The translations under genes and the position numbers were made by a program. The notes under the pieces were generated by a model. It did no database searches. It was not told the origin of the DNA and saw nothing but the letters and a program-made list of their open reading frames with translations. Shown here piece by piece: positions 57,056-64,000 of a stretch of 64,000 bases of DNA. The stretch spans positions 15,376,001 through 15,440,000 of the forward strand of contig CM041465.1 of assembly GCA_023213395.1 (NCBI GenBank), read 5' to 3'. This DNA is from Cycas panzhihuaensis. Lineage: Eukaryota > Cycadophyta. The first letter of the stretch is position 1. Every line of letters starts with the position of its first letter.

Positions 57056-58394
57056 GAGAAGGGGAGGGTAAAAAGGTTCTTCTGATGCCTTTTCAGCATG
57101 ATACGTCGATGACTCGTCAAATTTAACATCCCGACTAACCACAATCTTCTTCCCCTGTGGATCCCATAGTCTGTAGGCTTTGTTCTCCGTGCAATACCCC
57201 ATGAATATGCACTTAAGACTTTTTCGATCCAACTTCTTTCGGGTATCGTCGGGGATGTGGGCATATGCAATACACCCAAACGTTCTCAAATGGCTAATGG
57301 TAGGCTTTCGACTGGTCAATTTCTCTTCGGGGGTCATGCTACGAACTGTCTGAGTGGGTATCCTGTTCAAAATATAAACAATATTCGCCACAACTTCTGC
57401 CCAAAACTTCGATGGCAGGTTTTTAGCGTGTACCATACACCTCGCCATCTCCATCATGGTACGGTTCTTTCTTTCAAAGAACTCCATTACATTGTGGGGT
57501 ATACGGGACTATAAACTCCCGCTTTATACCATGGTTGCGCCAGAACTGATTGAACGCATGATTGTCGTACTCCTTGCCATTATCACTTCGTAAAGATTTT
57601 ATTTTCTTATCACTTTCATTTTCAACCATCGCTTTCCAATCACGGAAGTGATCAAATACGTCTGACTTGTTCTTGAGAAAATAAACCTAGGCTTTCCTGG
57701 TGTAATCATCCACAAACACAAGTGTATATCGGGCTCCTGATATCGAAGGGTTTGGGAGTGGTCCCATAATATCTGAGTGCACAAGCTCCAGCTTCTCCTT
57801 GGCTCTCCAAGCATTATCCCGAGCAAAAGAATAGCGGTGATGCTTGCCATACATGCACCCTTCGCATACACTGTCTAAGCAGGAAACTGACGACAGTCCT
57901 TCCACCATCTTCAATCTCTTCAGTAGTGCAATACTCCTGTAATTAAGATGCCCAAGGCAATTGTGCCACAATTTACTTTCGTCATCCACACTGGCAACAA
58001 AGGCATAGGACTTCTTCTGAGATTGAAATTTCTCAAACACCCAGAAGTTGTCCCTGACTTTCTCAGTAGCTATGACAACAAAGTTCTGTTTTGGGTCCTT
58101 TATCAGGCACTTATCATTATAGAGCTCCACTTTTATACCTTGTTTGCAGATCTCCCGAGCAGACAAAAGATTCAACTGCATCTTGGGTACATAATATACC
58201 TCGGAAAACTTGCCTCCTGCAATGGAAACTTCACCGATACCATCTACCGGCAACATGCGAGCATCTCCAAGAACGATCTCAGCACCACTTTGATTTGCTT
58301 TCAACGTATCAAAGTTCCGCCTCTGGTAAGAGATGTGTTTCTGTGCTCCAGAATTCAGTACCCAATAGTCTCTCCGATCTGATTCGGCTGACAA
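57056..58394 (-). pseudogene. Copia E protease and integrase
   Basis: 58394-57687 is a 235-codon open stretch: DYWVLNSGAQKHI (protease active site, NSG in place of DSG), then ELYNDKCLI, KLWHNCLGHLNYRSI (GAG-pre-integrase), CEGCMYGKHH and LELVHSDIMGP. A TAG at the Trp of KAxVYFLKN interrupts it. SLRSDNGKEYDN follows. At about 57478 an extra T shifts the frame at the catalytic Glu (before RKNRTM). 57487-57017 continues with MARCMVHAKNLPSKFWAEVV, LNRIPTQTVRSMTPEE and FGCIAYAHIPDDTRKKL, although its last codons run into the D LTR. Confidence 0.86.
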
Positions 58395-58399
58395 GGTCT

Positions 58400-59216
58400 G
58401 CGCTCGGACGCAATGAGTAGCAACATTCTTTCCTTTATCATCCTGGTTACCTTTGCGCTTGTCACGACACTTGAACCAATAGTTCTTTTTGCGGTGACCA
58501 TCCTTCTTGCAGTAATTGCACTTTCCATTAAACTTCTTCTTGTCTCGAGAGCTTTCTCCAGACTTCTGTGTGATTTTCTCCTCCTAAGGGGCCTTCTTCC
58601 TCTGAGTTTTCATGGCTAAGGCCTGACTTGATGAAGATCCACCAAGCAATTCATGATGTTTTAGCTTGGCATCGTTTGCTAGAATTAGGTTTTTGAGCCC
58701 ATCGAAAGTTTCTGCTTCCATCACTTCGTCTATACCATAAATGGTCTAGAATGTGGCGAATGCAGCAGGCAGCTTCGACATGATTATCGCAAACAAGAGC
58801 GCATCATTGATCGAGTTCTGCTTCAATTCTTCTAGCTTGTTCCTCAAGTCGGTTATTTTATTCAGGTAGGAGCTGATATTGTTCTCATCTTCAACTTTTG
58901 AATTGAGTAGTTCCAACATCAGAGCAAGATGCCTATTTGTCTTCTTCTTCTCAAAAGTATCACACAACTTCGTTCAAATCTCGGCTGGGTCATCCAGATT
59001 GTGAACTAGAGCCCTCTGATCCGGCGCCAGTGAGAGTTTCAGTAATCCAACGGCCATGTATTGCTTCTCTTCAAGTTTGATACGCTCCTTATGGTCAAGT
59101 GGGACTGAAACAAGCTTCGCCTTAGTGATTCCCTAGAGTTGGTTCACCATCAATATAAGCTCCATATTAGCCTTCCATTCGCTGAAATTATTACCATTAA
59201 AGATAACCTTAGACAT
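58400..59216 (-). pseudogene. Copia E gag
   Basis: Starts at the minus-strand ATG 59216 (MSKVIFNGNNFSEWKANMEL). Includes FEKKKTNRHLALMLELLNSK and ISSYLNKITDLRNKLEELKQ, then LSKLPAAFATF-type text, all typical of UBN2/RVT gag. The knuckle near 58485 is CNYCKKDGHRKKNY, the last Cys replaced by Tyr. Four stops interrupt it, among them TGA in AEIxTKL and TAG in FxTIYGID. Confidence 0.83.
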
Positions 59217-60907
59217 AAGCTTCTGCATCTCGAACAACAGGCTACAATATGAATCACACGACACCAAACAAACGTATTAAAAACGGAAATGCACCCTTGT
59301 GTCCTCCTCTGCTTCACGAACATGCTTTCAAAGGGACCCAACATGGATTATACCCACGTTAAGTGAGCCACCGACTGTTTATATCTTCTTATCTGTCAAC
59401 AAATGACCTTAAATAGCCATTAAATGTCACAACCGACACTCACAATGGCTACAAATATGTGCTCCAGAACAAAGGACGACTCCACACGGTGATGGTGCAC
59501 GGTCTCCAAGTCAACAATCCACAAAAAAATGCCTCGATCCACACTCAAAACGACTCAAGGATGCTTCAAATACTATCAAAGTACTTCACCTTAAGTAAAA
59601 TCTCATATATCAATGATACAAAGGGTCACTTTTTATATTTCTACTTTGAGGGGAATATGCCAAAAGGCATATTCCCAACAAGTGCGACTTTTTGATAAGG
59701 GGACATCCTCTTATCACTCAACTCATGTGACTTTTGAGTATCCACAAGTTATACTAAGCTTAAGACTTAGTAAAAACTATCAATTGTGTCTTTATGTATC
59801 TCCACACTCCTTGGAGATCAACGTTAGCTGCAAATAGAACTCGGGGGTCCTGCGGACCTATTGTCTCCTTCTGGACGAGCGTCTACTTACCAACGGCTCA
59901 CGGGTCTGCTTTCTTACTGACAACGGCCAGCCATACAAAAAGGAGCACCACGCACACACAGTCAAAGACGCAGCCCAGCCATGTGAGAAACATGACTGCA
60001 CACACTTGTACGACTGATAAACAACCTTTCTTCATTTCATCTGTCCCTCAAAACAACCCAATATAGAAGAAATGTGCCCAACCAATATTCTTAAGGGTTC
60101 TAAAGTGCTTCTACACAGCCCAGACAGTCTCTAGAGTGTGCAGACACCAAGAAAAAAATGCCCAACAGTCATCAACAAACCCGACTAGCTCTCAAAACCG
60201 CCCAACCATCATAAAAACACTTCAACTTTGTATTACATACAGACAGGCCTTTTAACATCGTACACAAGTCTTCAAACAGCTCACAAGACAACCCAACATT
60301 GATTTGACACATAGATGCAGACTCAGGGTGTGAAAACGACTGTGTTAAGGGGTCAAATTCACAAACTACAACTCAACAGATCACATATAACTGCTTTATA
60401 CTGACATATGCCCAGTCTCAATTCAATACTACGGGCTGAAAACATTCCATAGAGGCTTCAATCTCTTCCATATACAGGCTGAAAATAGCCAACACAGGAA
60501 AAACTTCGATTTGATTTTTTTGAGTTTTATAGTATTTTTGGTGAGAAAATGACCAGCTTACTCGTGTACATAGATGGCTGTCCTCAAAGTCGCCGAATCA
60601 CCATCAGTACATGTTCTGCTCGCTTGAATCTCTTCAATAGATTATCAACTGGCTTCAGATGGCCCCCAACGAGCCAACTCCAACCACAAACGTGGTCTTC
60701 ACGCCTGAATACTGACTCCACTAACCCTTACACTCCATTGAATAGTGATTTCCACTGCTTCAACCACCATTGATTTGTCAGGTATGCTCGCACGATGTTG
60801 GGGTTGATGGACCCTCAACACTTGTCTTGGGTCAGACGGCTTCACCCGGCAACCAAATATCACACCGCCCCGCTTATCGTCAAGCTTCAACTGTGCAGGA
60901 CCTTATT
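59217..60907 (-). other. Leader of Copia E
   Basis: About 1.7 kb between the primer-binding site and gag. A 63-codon minus-strand open stretch (60890-60699) begins MKLDDKRGGVIFG shortly after the primer-binding site; I do not recognise it. A perfect hairpin lies at 59651-59676. No known protein family seen. Confidence 0.55.
59651..59676. repeat. Perfect 11-bp hairpin with AAAA loop
   Basis: GGGAATATGCC, AAAA, GGCATATTCCC. On the minus strand it is preceded by TGTT, giving an LTR-like TGTTGGGAATATG start. Confidence 0.92.
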
Positions 60908-60919
60908 GGTCTGATACCA
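60908..60919 (-). other. Primer-binding site of Copia E
   Basis: On the minus strand TGGTATCAGACC directly follows the LTR end ...AAACA. Confidence 0.85.
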
Positions 60920-61319
60920 TGTTTGGGAACATGAAATCATACACTGATGTTCCCATATGCAGGATTTTTAACCATACACAACAAGCAACAAATAGAAAAC
61001 ACAGAAAACAGATGCACAGTACACAGGTATTTACGTGGGAAACCCTTTCGAGAAAAAACCCACCACAAAGAGGATCCTTGATGGATCACTTGATATTACA
61101 CAATGAATACTTAGATATGAATATACAAGGCCTCAAGGCTTTTATACTCTTTAAGAGGTGTCACTCGATTAGGGTTGTGACCCTCCGCATAAGTCGCACC
61201 TTTTGGCTCACACCCTTTCACATAATTAAACCACATTAACATTAATTAAGTGGCTTAATAATTAACTGCCACGTTAACACTTCTGTTCATTTCAAGTACA
61301 TTCTTGTTTGCTCTTAACA
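60920..61319 (-). repeat. 400-bp LTR between two divergent primer-binding sites
   Basis: Ends TGTTTGGG and TTAACA on the plus strand, so it has TG...CA ends read either way. On the minus strand it carries a TATA box (TATAAAAG, 61139-61146) and the plant LTR motif CGAAAGGGTTTCCCACGTAA downstream of it, so its sense strand is minus and it is the 5' LTR of E. On the other side it touches the primer-binding site of G without a gap. Confidence 0.85.
61139..61146 (-). promoter_or_regulatory. TATA box of the E LTR
   Basis: TATAAAAG on the minus strand, in the middle of the LTR as expected for a U3/R border. Confidence 0.6.
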
Positions 61320-61330
61320 TGGTATCAGAG
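61320..61330 (+). other. Primer-binding site of Copia G
   Basis: TGGTATCAGAG followed by TAGG; it directly follows ...CTCTTAACA. Confidence 0.85.
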
Positions 61331-61998
61331 TAGGTTTGACTGCTTATCTGAAGAAGAGAAGAGTCATCTAGCTAAAGTTTTTTCTGCAATCTCAGAGGAT
61401 TCAAAAGGAAGTAAAGTGAAATCACTTGGAAAGCTTAAGTCTTTGCAAAAGTCACTGTACAAGCCTATGTACGGATCTGTATGGATAGTGTACGGACCAT
61501 ATTTTTTTGATGTTCTCAGAATCTCATGAAATTTGACGTGGACATAGATCTCGACAAAAGCATCCTTTTTCTCTTCTAGCCTGACTTCGTTTGACCTCAT
61601 CTTGAGGTACTTTCGACCTATTTTCTTTCCGCGCAGATTTGAAGAGATTTTTGCCAAAAATCTTTGATTTTTCTAAATTCTAGTGTTGCAAATTGGTTAT
61701 AAAATCTTTGTATCGCTATTTGGAAAGATTTTGGATCATATTCGAGCAGATTCAAATGATTTTTTGTGAGTTTTGAAGCGTTTTTTTCAAAAACCCTAGC
61801 TGCACTTTTAAGGCTTTCAGATCGATTTTTTCCAAAACGAGTGATTGTATTAAAAATCTGAGTTCAGATCTGGAACTAGGGGCTGCAAATCGTCCTTTTG
61901 AGATACACTTCATTTTTGATCGTATAGTTAGGGTTCCGTACAGAATTCCATACAGTTGTACGGATAGACAACCTTAAAATCCTTTAGTTCTGTCATTA

Positions 61999-62880
61999 AT
62001 GGCATCTTCAATCCTAGGACTCCCTGATCAAGATAAACTTATTGAGACAAACTACCATGTTGGGAAAATAAAGGTAGAAACTCTTCTCAGGGCTAGAAAT
62101 GCCTGGAAAATTGCAGATGGAACTGAAACAAAACCTGCTGATACAAGTACTAAGTTGGCTGACTGGCTAAAAAGAGAGCTTTGGGAGTAATCATCCTAAA
62201 GCTCTTAGTTTCTGACCCTCTTCTAGTATATGTAGAAAGGTTGAATTCGACTTCAACAATCTGGAAATACTTTCAAAATCTCTTTGGGCAAAAGAATAAA
62301 GCCAGAATAATAACTTTGAAGGAGGAGTTCTACAGATTGCACATGAAAGCACATGAAAGAAAGTGATGCAATAATAGAATTTATGCACAAAGTTATTTTA
62401 CTTAGAAACAACCTTTTGAGTGCAGGAGATGATATCACAGATAAGGCATTGGTTGAAATGGTGGCCAACAAGTTGCCAAAGTCCTTTGATGTTACTTTTG
62501 ATTCCATAACAAATAATAATCAAATTGATTCCATGACTCTTGATGATTTATTTGGCTTACTGCTAAGGCAAGAACAAAGAAGAAACAATATGAAGAGTCA
62601 TCAAAACTAGAGGAAGCTTTTGCCTCTAGACTCACTCTTGGACCTCGAGGACGTAACCAAGTACGAGAGAGAGGATGTGCTTTAGACATAAGAAGTCTAG
62701 CTTGTGGTCGTTGGCAAGATTCTAGAGGACGCGGATGTAGTCGAGACACCAGAATTTGCTTCAATTACGGTAAGTCTGGACACTTTGCCAATTTTTGCAG
62801 AGCCTTTGACGTGTGTCACCATTGTGGTCAACTAGGGCATTACCCATATCAATGCCCACAAAGAAGAGCAGAGATCTAGA
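61999..62880 (+). pseudogene. Copia G gag with two zinc knuckles
   Basis: Starts MASSILGLPDQDKLIETNYH at 61999. It shifts frame near 62186 (continues LVYVERLNSTSTIWKYFQNL) and near 62360 (KESDAIIEFMHKVILLRNNL, then DSMTLDDLFGLLLRQEQRR). Two knuckles follow near 62758 and 62812: CFNYGKSGHFANFC, with the second Cys changed to Tyr, and CHHCGQLGHYPYQC, intact. Two knuckles in tandem set it apart from A, C and E. Confidence 0.83.
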
Positions 62881-62939
62881 GAGGGAAGCGACCCGTTGGC
62901 AATTACAACGAAGAAAAAACTTAAGAAGAGGAAGAAGAA

Positions 62940-64000
62940 GAAACAACTTTTGTAGTAGCATTGTCAGCAGGATTCAAAGAAGAAGATACATGGTACATAG
63001 ATTGAGGAGCATCAAGGCGCATTATCAACCGTGAAGATTGGTTCGAAACATTGAAGCCCTACAACTCTGACAAATCAGTTGAATTGGGAGATAAATATCC
63101 CCTTAACATAAAGGGGGTAGGTACCATTGCAATTAATTTGCTTGGGGATGTAAAGAAAATTGGAGATGTATTGCTAGTTCCTGGTTTGAAAATGAATCTT
63201 TTGTTAGTATCGCAACTCAGTAAGAAGAAACTTATGATAGTATTTGATGAAGAAAGCTTTTGTCACATTTTAGATATGAAAAATAATGGGAATCTAATAG
63301 TCAAGGGAATAAGATGTGAGGATCTGTACAAACTAATATCAGGTCTTGTATTCCCTAACATGAACATGAAAGTTTGTACTGTTGCAAATTCTGATAATAA
63401 AATGTGGCATTTAAAGTATGGACATCTTCCCATGAACACTCTGAAATTGATGGAAAAATAAAAAATGGTAAATGGATTGCTTCATTTCACCTCTGATGAA
63501 TTCTTCTGTAATGGTTGTCAATTTGGTAAGCAACATGGACTTCCCTTTAAAGAAAGTGAATGGCGAGTTCAATCCAGGCTGGAATTGATTCATACCGATC
63601 TTTGTGGTCCACTCACACCATTGCCAATTAATGGTTGTAGATATTTTCTCATCTTTATTGATGAATTCACTCGTAAGGTATGGGTTTACTTTCTTCATAA
63701 CAAATATGAACTGTTTGATGCCTTCAAGGAATTCAAAATTGAAACAGAATTGGAGTCAGAATCAAAGATAAAATGCATTAGGTCAGATGGCAGTGGTGAA
63801 TATATCTTAAAGGAATTTTTGAACTTCTACAAGTTGAATGGGACACAAAAACAATTCACTACTCCCTACACTCCCCAATCCAACGGAGTTGCAGAAAGAA
63901 AAAATAGAACTCTAATGAAGATGGCACGCAATATGATCTATTAAAAACAACTTCCAAAATCATATTGGGAAGAAGCGATTAGCACCGCCTGCTACCTAAT
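62940..64000 (+). pseudogene. Copia G protease and integrase (partial)
   Basis: Protease: DTWYID then TGA then GAS near 62990-63010, so the active-site Ser codon is a stop. Then 63051-63461 with VELGDKYPLNIKGVGTIAIN, PGLKMNLLLVSQLSKKKL and MWHLKYGHLPMNTLKLMEK. Integrase 63465-63944 with CNGCQFGKQHGLPF, LELIHTDLCGP, CIRSDGSGEYILKEF and QSNGVAERKNRTLMKMARN, so all three catalytic acids are intact. A TAA follows at 63942-63944 and the frame continues (SYWEEAISTACYL) to the edge. Confidence 0.88.

Larger units (their letters stand above)
57056..61319 (-). mobile_element. Ty1/Copia element E, 3' part lost
   Basis: Minus-strand element with a 400-bp 5' LTR (61319-60920), primer-binding site, leader of about 1.7 kb, gag (from 59216), protease, GAG-pre-integrase and integrase, ending at 57056 where Copia D begins. 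RT, RNase H and the 3' LTR are not found left of D. Its 5' LTR is back to back with the primer-binding site of Copia G. Confidence 0.82.
49376..64000 (+). other. ERdj3B intron 4 (open, at least 14.6 kb) or break point of the gene
   Basis: A GTACAA donor follows the phase-0 codon for Lys at the point where Arabidopsis ERdj3B continues with VWREK. No downstream exon was found before the window ends. The first 500 bases look like ordinary intron (T-rich), then come stacked retrotransposons. Either the remaining exons lie beyond 64000 or the gene is truncated. Confidence 0.6.
61320..64000 (+). mobile_element. Ty1/Copia element G (cut by the window edge)
   Basis: Plus-strand element: primer-binding site, leader of 0.67 kb, gag (from 61999), protease and integrase; it runs past the end of the window. 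It is a different family from E, judged by leader, gag start and knuckle layout. Its own 5' LTR is not present: the bases before its primer-binding site belong to the E LTR. Confidence 0.85.

Noticed and set aside
59240-59680. Solo LTR inside the Copia E leader
   Set aside because: There is an LTR-like start at 59680 (minus strand), but no CA end with a matching target duplication was found.
61364-61657. 97-codon minus-strand ORF in the Copia G leader
   Set aside because: Low-complexity Lys/Arg-rich text without family features, antisense to the element.

Overview
The window is AT-rich nuclear DNA from a land plant with a large, transposon-bloated genome. It holds one identifiable host gene fragment; nearly all the rest is decayed LTR retrotransposon in stacked layers. 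Long introns full of retroelements, Tat/Athila-type and chromovirus Gypsy remnants and very old, stop-ridden copies fit a gymnosperm best, but that is inference. No bacterial, organellar or CRISPR features were seen.

Left part (1-19.6 kb). It begins with the 3' half of a LINE (reverse transcriptase tail and RNase H, ending in an A tail near 1904). Next come a Gypsy gag-protease remnant (+), an isolated LTR with a primer-binding site (4114-4406), and a 3.5-kb element on the minus strand with two 248-bp LTRs that carries only gag-protease (5650-9167). A chromovirus with a recognisable chromodomain follows (9.7-13.1 kb, +), then a second Gypsy pol (13.2-16.3 kb, +) whose LTR contains two hairpins. 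The last piece is an old element with a coiled-coil ORF (16.8-19.6 kb).

Middle (19.6-40 kb). A Gypsy element, B (19593-33426, target duplication GCTTA), sits inside that old element, whose 3' LTR resumes at 33470. B's own 5' LTR is split by a complete Copia element, A (20293-27892, two 310-bp LTRs, target duplication TAATA). Two decayed minus-strand Gypsy elements follow (34.0-37.3 and 37.4-40.0 kb).

Right part (40-64 kb). A second copy of the Copia A family (C, 40223-47038) is truncated about 0.6 kb before the start codon of the host gene. The host gene encodes the N-terminal half of an ER-lumenal DnaJ protein of the ERdj3B class. Four exons (47656-49375) encode a signal peptide, the J domain with HPD, a G/F-rich segment and the start of the substrate-binding domain. 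Its promoter is CpG-rich and holds an exact plant ER-stress element, in reverse orientation, about 280 bp upstream of the ATG. The rest of the gene is not in the window. After exon 4 the sequence is intron carrying a Gypsy RNase H scrap (+), a chromovirus (F, minus), a fairly young Copia (D, +) and a head-to-head pair of Copia elements (E minus, G plus) that meet at a single 400-bp LTR. Either intron 4 exceeds 14.6 kb or the gene is broken.

Taken together: one stress-responsive chaperone gene in a small, apparently unmethylated island, surrounded and invaded by several generations of retrotransposons decaying mainly by C-to-T change.
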